Shown: in pieces, positions 25,736 through 33,362 of the stretch
How positions within the stretch are numbered: position 1 is the first letter of the stretch
How the letters are laid out: every line of letters begins with the position of its first letter
DNA from: an uncultured Eubacteriales bacterium
Lineage (GTDB): Bacteria; Bacillota; Clostridia; Oscillospirales; Acutalibacteraceae
Length of the DNA stretch: 64,000 bases
Direction of reading: 5' to 3'
NCBI GenBank assembly: GCA_934647945.1
Contig: CAKUFK010000009.1
Location: forward strand, 43,477-107,476
Notes under the pieces: generated by a model
What the model was told of the DNA's origin: nothing
Databases searched by the model: none
What the model saw: only the letters and a program-made list of their open reading frames with translations
Program-made: the position numbers and the translations under genes

Positions 25736-26827
25736 ATGAGGGTAGTAACTTCACCCTATCTACGGCTGAAAAGAAAAACAAACCACCGTTATATTTTTAC
25801 TAATTATCTCACGGATAAAATTGATATTGTCACACCCGGACAGTATAAACTTCTCAAGCATCTGAGAACACAAACCCATGTCGACACGTCCGCCTGGCCG
25901 TATCTTAAGGAAATAGAGGGAAAGCGTCTGTTGGATGCCAGCCGTTTATGGCAGTACCATAGCTTGAGACGGGCTGAAATCGAGGTAAACTCTTATTGCA
26001 ATTGGCAATGCGCCTATTGTCCGAGCGCAACTGTAAAAAGAAGCAGAAGGGTTATGGATATGGAGCATTTCCATATCATCCTGAAAAAGTGCATGGAATA
26101 CGGAAGCATCTCCACCATATGCCTGCATGTATACAGCGAGCCTACCATCGATTCTTTTTTTAACGAACGCATAACCGAAATTGCACGATTTGGTTTCCAT
26201 TTGGAGCTGTTTACCAATGCCAGCCATTTGGATAACAACAAAATTCTTCTTCTCAAATCACTGGGTAACGTTAAAAAAGTGGTATGCCATTATCCCTCCT
26301 CTTGTCAACGTACGTTCCACCAACTTACTCATTCATCCGATTTTTACAGATCGACGACCAATATACAAAACGCTTGCCGTCAGGGATTGCCGGTGCATAT
26401 CAGCGTTCATGCCGCGAAACAAGAATGGGCACAAGAGAAACTTCAGATGCAAGACTTGTTTCCACAGGCCGTCATTAGTCGGATACCCGTTCAGGATAGG
26501 GCCGGTACCTTAATCCATCCGCAATATGGCAACCAAATAAACATCCGCTGTTCCCACTTGTCCGGCTGTTTTTATTTCAGCCAAATCCTGTATGTATCAG
26601 TGGACGGCCTATGCTTTCCCTGTATTAACGATGGCTTACTCCTTCAATATACGTATGGGAATATTTATTCAACATCCATTAAAGATATGATGGAAGGACC
26701 CAAGGCCGTCGGACTTCGCAGCACTATATTCGGCGGTAGACCCGCTCCGAACGATTTTATGTGCCGTCGCTGCGTTTTTATGCAGCGCAATCTCCAAGAA
26801 TATGAGACCACCTGGTGCACAGATTAA
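25736..26827 (+). CDS. Radical SAM/SPASM-type protein (5 of 6)
   Basis: A 363-aa enzyme. The N-terminus HRYIFTNYLTDKIDIVTPGQYKLL resembles the 'N..t..i..l....y.lL' lead-in of SPASM maturases. The cluster motif is C88-NWQ-C-AY-C95. The GGEP position is replaced by HVYSEPTID. The C-terminus has CSHLSGCFYFSQILYVSVDGLCFPCINDG and CRRC, a SPASM/twitch arrangement for an auxiliary [4Fe-4S] cluster. The frame is open for 60 codons upstream, but GGAAGGA before ATG 25736 sets the start. The next gene is a close paralogue. Substrates of such enzymes are usually peptides or amino-sugar-linked molecules. Confidence 0.84.
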   Translation: MRVVTSPYLRLKRKTNHRYIFTNYLTDKIDIVTPGQYKLLKHLRTQTHVDTSAWPYLKEIEGKRLLDASRLWQYHSLRRAEIEVNSYCNWQCAYCPSATVKRSRRVMDMEHFHIILKKCMEYGSISTICLHVYSEPTIDSFFNERITEIARFGFHLELFTNASHLDNNKILLLKSLGNVKKVVCHYPSSCQRTFHQLTHSSDFYRSTTNIQNACRQGLPVHISVHAAKQEWAQEKLQMQDLFPQAVISRIPVQDRAGTLIHPQYGNQINIRCSHLSGCFYFSQILYVSVDGLCFPCINDGLLLQYTYGNIYSTSIKDMMEGPKAVGLRSTIFGGRPAPNDFMCRRCVFMQRNLQEYETTWCTD

Positions 26828-26865
26828 AAAACCAGTACAACATAAGGCTATTGGATGGAGGGCCC

Positions 26866-27909
26866 ATGGAAGATCTATATATCTGTTCGCCCTATTTAAG
26901 CACCAATGAAAAAACAGGTAATAATCGCTCAGTTTTGATAAACCATTTAACCGCACGCGCTGTTGCCTTAGGTAACAACGAAGTGGAATTGCTGCATTCT
27001 CGTCATTCCCCGCACCATATATCATTTTTTCTTGAATCGTTTGGCACGGTTGTTGTCGACCGGTGGATTCAAAAAAAACTTTTACTTCCCTATCACACCG
27101 TTTGGGAGGAAAATTGCGCTACGTTAATTGAAATTGAGACCAGCACGGTATGCAATTGGAATTGTCAATACTGTCCACATACCTATCATAAACGCCAACG
27201 TAAATATCAAAGCCTGGAGCTATTTAAGGAGATTATCAGAAAAGCTTCCGAATATGGTCATATCCGGTACGTATCTCTGCATGGATACAACGAGCCTACG
27301 ATCGATCCCCATTTCATTGATAGAATATCCATCATCGCTGCCTACAACTTGAAATTGGCTCTGTTTACTAATGGGTCAGGCTTGACAAAGCCCGTTTTAG
27401 AATTTTTGGCAAAAAGCCGCATAGTCAAAACAATCTATTTTAATCTTCCGTCGGCCGATAGAAATACCTTTATTCTTCGTACAGGTTATCATCATCCCGA
27501 GCGTATTCTGCACCATATCCAGAGTGCGATTGATATGGGATTCAAAGTCATCATTTCCATTCAGGGGACGAAAGAGGAGCAGCTTGCCGAAGCATCTGCC
27601 ATTGAAGAGCGATTTCCATTGGCAGGAATCACGGCAATCCCTTCTTTTGATAGATGCGGCATACTAAAAAATCATTATTATAATAATGTGCGGCTGGATA
27701 ATCGGTTTCTGAAAGGCTGCGGTTTTATATTGACTGATGTCCATGTCGGCCTTGAAGGCGAGATGTATTTATGTTTGGAAGACTTCTACAAAAAAAATAT
27801 TTATGCGAATATTTCAGACGGTTCGCCGAATGTTAAAGCTAATTCGCGACAACAGCGTTTCCATCGGCCATTTTGTTCCTTCCACACTTCAAATGCTCGT
27901 CAACTGTGA
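26866..27909 (+). CDS. Radical SAM protein with chimeric C-terminus (6 of 6)
   Basis: A paralogue of the preceding gene: RSVLINHLTARAVALGNNEVELL, C96-NWN-C-QY-C103, SLHGYNEPTID, and the SPASM start GCGFILTDVHVGLEGEMYLCLEDFYKKNIYAN. After about residue 317 the sequence stops resembling its paralogue (which continues with GNIYSTSIKDMM and CRRC). The remaining 30 codons are the +1 frame of adenylation-domain DNA, ending in NARQL. So the final Cys ligands are lost and the tail is junk. TGGAGGG precedes ATG 26866. Auxiliary-cluster binding is probably impaired; the core may still fold. Confidence 0.75.
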   Translation: MEDLYICSPYLSTNEKTGNNRSVLINHLTARAVALGNNEVELLHSRHSPHHISFFLESFGTVVVDRWIQKKLLLPYHTVWEENCATLIEIETSTVCNWNCQYCPHTYHKRQRKYQSLELFKEIIRKASEYGHIRYVSLHGYNEPTIDPHFIDRISIIAAYNLKLALFTNGSGLTKPVLEFLAKSRIVKTIYFNLPSADRNTFILRTGYHHPERILHHIQSAIDMGFKVIISIQGTKEEQLAEASAIEERFPLAGITAIPSFDRCGILKNHYYNNVRLDNRFLKGCGFILTDVHVGLEGEMYLCLEDFYKKNIYANISDGSPNVKANSRQQRFHRPFCSFHTSNARQL

Positions 27910-28639
27910 TCCGCATTTTGAATCTCTCCTAACCCTAAAAAAAATTATTCTGGCAGGCGAGAATCTAAGCAAAACGCTTCTCTGTTCCTTATTTGAACAT
28001 TTGAATGTGGATATTTATAATGCCTATGGATTGACAGAAACAACGATTTATTCCACTTTTTGTAAACTGAAGTATGGGGAGGCACCATTGATTGGGACTG
28101 CTCTGCCTGGCAATCAAATTTATATTTTGGATGAAAACAATCAACCTGTAGAGTGTGGTAAAACCGGACACATCTATATTTCAGGAATAAGTTTGTATGA
28201 AACTCGCCTGGACACGCAAGAGGATAAAGATTTACTCATTTATCATGAAAAAAAATTATACAATACCGGGGATATGGGGTTGCTTCATGAGTCGGGCGAT
28301 ATAGAATTTTTAGGAAGGCAGGATCGGCAAATCAAACTCCGTGGATATCGAATCCATTTATCTGAAATCGAACACGTAGCTGCCGATATGGCTGGGGTCG
28401 ATAACACCGTTGCCAACATATATAAACGTCCCTCAGGTGAAAGTACCCTATGCCTTTTTTACACTTCAAAATACAGCTTAAACGCAGATGACATTCGCAA
28501 ACATATAGGAAACCGTCTGCCGAAATATATGGTTCCTGTCTGCTATATTCAAATTGCATCCTTCGATTATTTATCCAATGGCAAGCTGAACTGCCGGTCC
28601 CCTAAATTGGAACGCTTATTTAAAGAAAGGTGGAGTTAA
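27812..28639 (+). pseudogene. Adenylation (AMP-ligase) domain, N-terminally truncated
   Basis: From about 27812 the frame reads FQTVRRMLKLIRDNSVSIGHFVPSTLQML, a mid-domain piece of an NRPS-type A domain. The core motifs follow: NAYGLTETTI (A5), GHIYISGISL (A6), YNTGDMGLLHESGDIEFLGRQDRQIKLRGYRIHLSEIE (A7-A8) and LSNGKLNCRS (A10 with the catalytic Lys). The first 200 or so residues, with the P-loop-like A3 motif, are absent. Upstream the frame runs into radical SAM coding DNA with no start or SD. The intact ACP follows after 3 bp, the normal ligase-ACP order. The full enzyme would have activated a carboxylic or amino acid and loaded that ACP. Confidence 0.82.
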
Positions 28640-28642
28640 CGT

Positions 28643-28900
28643 ATGGATAGAGAACACTCTCTCGCCCGGCTGCGTGCGGTTGTCACCGACGTATTGGCGA
28701 CTGAAATCGGCCCTGAAGATATGGACAAAGGGCTCGAACAGCTTGGAATCAATTCAATTATTTTTATTAAACTTGTCGTTCAACTTGAAAAAGAATTTCA
28801 AGTTGTATTTGATGACACAGACTTAAGCATCGATAAATATGAAAATTTACTGGAGATTCAAAACTATATCGACAGCTTAATTGTTTGTCAGCATCAGTAG
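28643..28900 (+). CDS. Acyl or peptidyl carrier protein (ACP 3)
   Basis: An 85-aa carrier protein. The phosphopantetheine serine is Ser38 in LEQLGINSIIFIKLVVQLEKEF. The usual Asp before it is Asn, which is tolerated in many carriers. VVFDDTDLSIDKYENLLEIQNYI completes helices 2-4. An AAAGGTGGAG SD lies within the end of the adenylation fragment, so the two genes form a pair. Together with ACP1 and the broken ACP at 12.1 kb, the island once had three carriers. Confidence 0.9.
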   Translation: MDREHSLARLRAVVTDVLATEIGPEDMDKGLEQLGINSIIFIKLVVQLEKEFQVVFDDTDLSIDKYENLLEIQNYIDSLIVCQHQ

Positions 28901-28912
28901 GTCTCGCCGCTC

Positions 28913-29938
28913 ATGGAGTATATTTTATATTGCGCGGTACAATCAAAAACCCTGGTTTTGGAAACCCTTTGTTCTATTCTGTCCTTTTTTGACAAGGTAA
29001 AAGACCGTGATTCTTACGGTGTTTTGGTAATTACGAATTTATATGATGAATTTGTTACTTATAAAGCCAAATTAACGGATGAAGTATGGTCAAGAATAAG
29101 CTTTCACAACATCGATGAATATACGGTAAGCGTTTGGGCAAAGGGATTTTTTCCGCGTCTGAAAATTAAAGCAATCGAGTGGTTTTTAAAGATTTATAAT
29201 ACAGATGTTCTGTTTGTGGACAGCGATACGATGTTTCTCAAGGATGTTTGCAACCTATTTCTTAATGTGGCCGGCGGCGTTCGCTATCTCTATGAAACAA
29301 AATATGTTTCATACTACGACAGCATTTTCGGCACCCCTAAATTTGCACCATGCAGACCTTTCGTTAACCAAAATAATCTGATTCTTGATAATGGACGCGT
29401 ACGACTGGATATTCCATTGGACTTTGTCCACTATAACTCGGGAGCAATCGGGGTGAGACATTCCGATTTGCCGTTAATAAAGGAAATCGAAAAAACCTGT
29501 GATGCTGTAAACAAATATCTTATAGAGAATAAAATAGGAGAGGAAACGGCTTTTGGTATTAACTTTCAAAAATATGGTAAGGTCATGCAGGCATATACAT
29601 ATCTTATCCATTATTGTAAAGCGAAGATCATGCGATATATGAGCGCTCACTACTATGGTCTGCTGGATAACAAAGCCAGAGACCTCCTTAAGTCCGAATT
29701 ATTAAAATATAAAATCGATGGTAAAATCTTTTGTCAAAATAACTGGACGTATGACGAGATTATCTTTTTTTATATTTTTATTCGTATCCAAGAATTTTGG
29801 ATACGCGATTCACGATATTATTTTTATGATCAATATAAAGAAATTATCATAAATGAAAATCAGTTTTTGGACATTGAGCGTTATTATGAATTTGAACAGA
29901 AAATAAGAAAAATGCATCTATACACCCATGAGGTATAA
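28913..29938 (+). CDS. GT-A-type (GT8-like) glycosyltransferase
   Basis: A 341-aa protein of nucleotide-sugar transferase type. The N-terminus MEYILYCAVQSKTLVLETLCSILSFF is the first strand-helix of the GT-A fold. RLKIKAIEWFLKIYNTDVLFVDSDTMFLKD holds the metal-binding DxD (DSD, near 104). VHYNSGAIGVRHSDLP is the usual following acceptor loop. It is the first of a pair of paralogues, overlapping the next by a few bases. Its AT content is very high even for the island. The role is inferred as adding a sugar to the pathway product or a glycan. Confidence 0.7.
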   Translation: MEYILYCAVQSKTLVLETLCSILSFFDKVKDRDSYGVLVITNLYDEFVTYKAKLTDEVWSRISFHNIDEYTVSVWAKGFFPRLKIKAIEWFLKIYNTDVLFVDSDTMFLKDVCNLFLNVAGGVRYLYETKYVSYYDSIFGTPKFAPCRPFVNQNNLILDNGRVRLDIPLDFVHYNSGAIGVRHSDLPLIKEIEKTCDAVNKYLIENKIGEETAFGINFQKYGKVMQAYTYLIHYCKAKIMRYMSAHYYGLLDNKARDLLKSELLKYKIDGKIFCQNNWTYDEIIFFYIFIRIQEFWIRDSRYYFYDQYKEIIINENQFLDIERYYEFEQKIRKMHLYTHEV

Positions 29939-29939
29939 A

Positions 29940-31025
29940 ATGAAAACGATTGTATACTGTGCCATTCATAAGCGAACTCTCGTGAATGAAGTCTTATATT
30001 CCATCCTGAATGTTGCAGAAGTTTGCTGTGATATCGAAAACTATCGATTTGTAGTTATCACGGATATGCCGGAAGAATTCAAGCTTGTTGCCTCTATCGT
30101 GAAGATGCGTTTAGGGATGCCCATTATAATAGAACCGATTAGTAAGGCTATCACTGAAAACTGGCTGGGGCCGTATCGGTATGTTTATCGCCTGCGTATT
30201 AAGGCGTTGCAATACTACTATTCCAAATATCAGGAAAATGCCCTGTTTATTGCCGCCAACATGATAGTTTTGCAGGATTTGTCGGTTCTGTTTGAGTGGA
30301 TGGATGAAGGGCGTCGCATTATGTATCAGCAAGGATTGTTATTACATGAGCTGCTTCTCAGTCCATATAATCCACAAACAAAAAATAAAGCGGTGGACGA
30401 GCCGATACGTCAAATCTTTTTAAAAGGAGATCGGGCGGATTATAGGATCCGCCTGGACAAACGTCATTTCCAGGGCGGAATAATTGGGATTCCATACAGG
30501 GACGCCTCTTTGTTGCACAAAGTTCTAACAATAAACGACTATATCTCATCACTGATCCAATATCATATTATCGAAGAGTTGTCCTATTCAATCGTGTTGC
30601 AGGAGACCGGGGCCATCGAATCGTCGAAACCATGGTTTCGACGATATGGCGGTGAATACGTACGACCATTTTTAGCGCAACGGTATACCTGCGCCTTACG
30701 CAACGATGATGCTTTATTTGTTAATTTAATGAAAAGCGTTGGTTTACCATACCGGGAATTTAAGCATCATTTAGTTGATTATGAATCATTCCTATTGTTG
30801 CTTGCCGTGTTTGATACCATTTTCCAAGGCGCGCCTCCCAAATCAGTCATCCATATTCACCGGTATGCTGTAAATACGTATCAATGCTCCGAAAGCTCCG
30901 ATACCTATCGTAAGCTGCAAGCCATTATTGCGGATATTGAACAACTGGCCGCCCTTTCACTGGAAGAAATTACCCCACTTTTCGAAGCCGATGTCATTCG
31001 TTATGCGGAAGGACCAATGAAATAA
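29940..31025 (+). CDS. GT-A-like paralogue without the DxD motif
   Basis: It aligns with its neighbour: MKTIVYCAIHKRTLVNEVLYSILNVAE at the N-terminus, then RLRIKALQYYYSKYQENALFIAANMIVLQDL. Here AAN stands where the partner has the metal-binding DSD. HFQGGIIGIPYRDASLL matches the acceptor loop. The frame opens at 29928, but ATG 29940 fits MKTIVYCA. Loss of DxD suggests a metal-independent or non-catalytic partner subunit. The gene ends cleanly and is followed by a short gap before the last BtrH-like gene. Confidence 0.62.
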   Translation: MKTIVYCAIHKRTLVNEVLYSILNVAEVCCDIENYRFVVITDMPEEFKLVASIVKMRLGMPIIIEPISKAITENWLGPYRYVYRLRIKALQYYYSKYQENALFIAANMIVLQDLSVLFEWMDEGRRIMYQQGLLLHELLLSPYNPQTKNKAVDEPIRQIFLKGDRADYRIRLDKRHFQGGIIGIPYRDASLLHKVLTINDYISSLIQYHIIEELSYSIVLQETGAIESSKPWFRRYGGEYVRPFLAQRYTCALRNDDALFVNLMKSVGLPYREFKHHLVDYESFLLLLAVFDTIFQGAPPKSVIHIHRYAVNTYQCSESSDTYRKLQAIIADIEQLAALSLEEITPLFEADVIRYAEGPMK

Positions 31026-31076
31026 ACGAATGGTCCTAAAAGCTGGTTTACCGCCGCAGAAGGGTATTATGAGTAT

Positions 31077-32066
31077 ATGAGTATTTACCGCTTACCTTTG
31101 TGTTATCAGACTGATATTACGACTCAGTGTACCGTTTTCAATCGCTTAGCTGTAGCTCAAGCCGATATCAAGCGTTATGAATCATGGATTCAAACCCATC
31201 CTGTTATCTGTTTAGATACCAGTCATAACGTTGTAATTGAAGACAGCTCGCGCAATTGGAATAACGGCCCATACAGTTCCTTATTTTATTTTGAGAATCG
31301 GTGGGCGCACGCGGAGCAGACTATAGATCAGGTTATTGCCTGCATCACCGAAAAAAAGTATATACTCTGCAATTATGCCTATCGAGATATTCTGCGGAAT
31401 CGATATTCGCCTCCCATTGAGATACTTTTCTATGGTTATGATTCAGCGGCACGGATATTCTATACGCCCCAATTGGATCCAAACAACGGAAAGATGCGAG
31501 AAAGCATCCTTCCTTTTGCGGAATTTCTAGTCTCCACGAACCATATTATGAAGCACTATTGCTCGAAATTGGAACATAGCGAAGCAAAACACTACTTTTT
31601 CTTTAAAACCATGCAGAATCGACCTCACCCACTGTCTGATCCGTCGATACCCGGCTGGCTAACAGTTGTACAACGTGAATTGAAGGGTATGCCCAATTCT
31701 TCAACGGGCTGTTCTGTCCTGATGTCATTTGCGAATTATTTAGACCTATGCGGTGAAGAAATAGCCCAAGACTCTCTGGTGCAAAAAAGCATCTGTACAT
31801 CGTTTGGCCGACTTTATGAATATTATCGTCTTTACATAAAGCGGTTACGCATCTTTAGCGCAAAGCAAAAAATCGACGCCGATAAGCTTATTAACGTACT
31901 AAATGAAGTGGTCGAATCCTGTCATATATGTTATTCACTTGCATTTAAAGCAACGGAAGATCATGACCCCCATATATATAGCCGTCTAGCTCATTATACA
32001 CGTACACTCTATCAGCGCGTCGTCCCCAGCATGTCTGATTTTTATATTTATTTGCAAAAGCTATAG
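31077..32066 (+). CDS. BtrH/C39-like protein (divergent)
   Basis: A 329-aa protein with the same two-part build as the other BtrH-like proteins: a beta-rich N-terminal half and a helical tail. KKYILCNYAYRDILRNRYSPPIEILFYGYDSAARIFYTPQ (about 98-137) has the grip-strand and 'GYD' layout, but the His normally before the GYD strand is replaced (IEILF). C18 in DITTQCTVFN is a candidate N-terminal Cys. It is the last gene of the operon. GAAGGG lies 13 nt before ATG 31077. Assignment rests on pattern only. Confidence 0.5.
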   Translation: MSIYRLPLCYQTDITTQCTVFNRLAVAQADIKRYESWIQTHPVICLDTSHNVVIEDSSRNWNNGPYSSLFYFENRWAHAEQTIDQVIACITEKKYILCNYAYRDILRNRYSPPIEILFYGYDSAARIFYTPQLDPNNGKMRESILPFAEFLVSTNHIMKHYCSKLEHSEAKHYFFFKTMQNRPHPLSDPSIPGWLTVVQRELKGMPNSSTGCSVLMSFANYLDLCGEEIAQDSLVQKSICTSFGRLYEYYRLYIKRLRIFSAKQKIDADKLINVLNEVVESCHICYSLAFKATEDHDPHIYSRLAHYTRTLYQRVVPSMSDFYIYLQKL

Positions 32067-32822
32067 TTTGAGGCGTTTCCCGCCCGTAACCAGACAGAAC
32101 AGACTGTCGTAGCCTTTTACGACGGTCTGTTTTCTTTCTATTCGCTTGTATATTCGGCAAACGGAGGCATCCGCCCAGAACGTGAAGCCTTTCGCCTTAT
32201 TCATTTCCGTACGGCAGCTCTTAACAAGGGAAATACTCAAGCGGAGCTCCTGCGTGATTTTCCAAATTCTCTTGCCGGCTAAGATGAGGGTGGCTATCAG
32301 CTTTTTATGTAAGCGGGTCTTGCCGGCCCGATCCTTGTATTTCCGCGAAGGCCGTCCGCTGAAATACCCCCCCGATCCATCCAGTCCCAAGTCAAAGCGG
32401 ATCCGTTCATTGGTATGTTTGTAGCTTTTTCCGTTGACTTTTGCTGTACGGAATAATTCCTGTTTACAAAGGGACTTATGAAAATATCTATTGAGCTCCA
32501 GCAGCCGTTCCCAAATTTCTTCCTCTTCCCCTCCGGCATCCTTGCCCCAAATCCAGGCAAAGTGCGCCGCCAGTTCCCGGCAGTGTTCGAATCTCCAGCC
32601 GGACTGCGCCGGCCCCATCAGTTCCTTCATCCGTTTCCTTCCAAGGCTTTTCTTTGACATCGTAAATTTGTCTGCCTCATAGGGTTTCGGGCCGTACCCG
32701 TTTCTCGCGCGCTCAATGTCCCGATAAACGTTTGGGATCGCAAATTCTCCTCTCCACGGCTTATCCATCAGAGAGCGGCACATCTCTTTATATACGTATC
32801 GCGCCGGCCGAATCCGCTTCAT
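32061..32822 (-). CDS. Mobile-element protein with C-terminal helix-turn-helix (unnamed)
   Basis: A 253-aa, very basic protein in GC-richer DNA than the island cargo, so it belongs to the element backbone. The N-terminus MKRIRPARYVYKEMCRSLMDKPW is followed by IPNVYRDIERARNGYGPKPYEAD. The middle has SGWRFEHCRELAAHFAWIWG. The C-terminus LILAGKRIWKITQELRLSISLVKSCRTEM looks like a resolvase-type HTH. The longer open frame up to 33116 is antisense to the integrase and is not used. I do not know the family; a replication or DNA-binding role is a guess. The stop overlaps the end of the last cargo gene tail to tail. Confidence 0.55.
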   Translation of the reverse strand: MKRIRPARYVYKEMCRSLMDKPWRGEFAIPNVYRDIERARNGYGPKPYEADKFTMSKKSLGRKRMKELMGPAQSGWRFEHCRELAAHFAWIWGKDAGGEEEEIWERLLELNRYFHKSLCKQELFRTAKVNGKSYKHTNERIRFDLGLDGSGGYFSGRPSRKYKDRAGKTRLHKKLIATLILAGKRIWKITQELRLSISLVKSCRTEMNKAKGFTFWADASVCRIYKRIERKQTVVKGYDSLFCLVTGGKRLKL

Positions 32823-32918
32823 CCGGCATATCCGGCCGGTGTCCTCGTGGACGCTCCCCGGTCCGTGGAATACCCGGCTGTATGTCAATGAGAAGCGGCA
32901 GTTAAATGCGACAAGTGC

Positions 32919-33218
32919 AGGCGAGGAAATCCATCTGATTGCCGTGCGGGGAACGGCGCGTTTATTATCCCGCGAAGCATGCAGCATACGTCGCAGGTCA
33001 TCCACAAGGAACTGGACTACCCGGAATTCGATTTCCACTCCCTGCGGCACACCCACGTGACAATGTTGGCGAAAAATGACGCGCCTCCGAAATACCTGCA
33101 GGAACGGCTCGGCCACAAGGACTTACAGGTGACGATGAAATACTATCTGCATCTCACCGACCAGATGAGCGGTAAAGGTACGAAAATACTGAAAAGTATG
33201 TATCAAAAGAAAGCCTAA
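32919..33218 (+). pseudogene. 5'-truncated tyrosine recombinase (integrase) of the island
   Basis: The frame reads GNPSDCRAGNGAFIIPRSMQHTSQVIHKEL, then the catalytic box FHSLRHTHVTMLAKN and ERLGHKDLQVTMKYYLHLTDQM, which holds the H-x-x-R, the second His and the Tyr nucleophile of Tn916/phage-type integrases. The N-terminal arm-binding and core-binding domains and the first catalytic Arg are absent, and no upstream start supports the frame. It ends 163 bp from the right att repeat, the normal position for int. The element is therefore probably immobile now. Confidence 0.85.
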
Positions 33219-33289
33219 AACGATTGATTTTGCCAACCTCTCGTTTCGGCGTTGGCAAATGGTTGGCAATAACGGATTTTAGACGAGAA

Positions 33290-33328
33290 AATGGGACATT
33301 TGGTGTAAGTCACACCAAATGTCCCATT
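33290..33328 (-). terminator. Terminator after the GGGtGRT gene
   Basis: A perfect 17-bp stem AATGGGACATTTGGTGT/ACACCAAATGTCCCATT with a 5-nt loop. On the minus strand it is followed by TTCTCG. It lies about 35 bp beyond the stop of the GGGtGRT gene. Confidence 0.8.
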
Positions 33329-33362
33329 CACAGAAAACCTAGTATTCATGCGCCTTCGCGGC

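Noticed and set aside
27737..27811. Start of the adenylation gene at ATG 27737
   Set aside because: The first 25 codons are the out-of-frame reading of radical SAM coding DNA; no SD and no A-domain similarity.
32823..33116. N-terminal extension of the minus-strand HTH protein
   Set aside because: This part is antisense to the integrase remnant, whose catalytic motifs are clear; the sensible start is ATG 32822.
6719..33362. CRISPR array or prophage
   Set aside because: No short regularly spaced direct repeats, no cas, capsid, terminase or lysis genes were seen; only the integrase remnant is phage/ICE-like.
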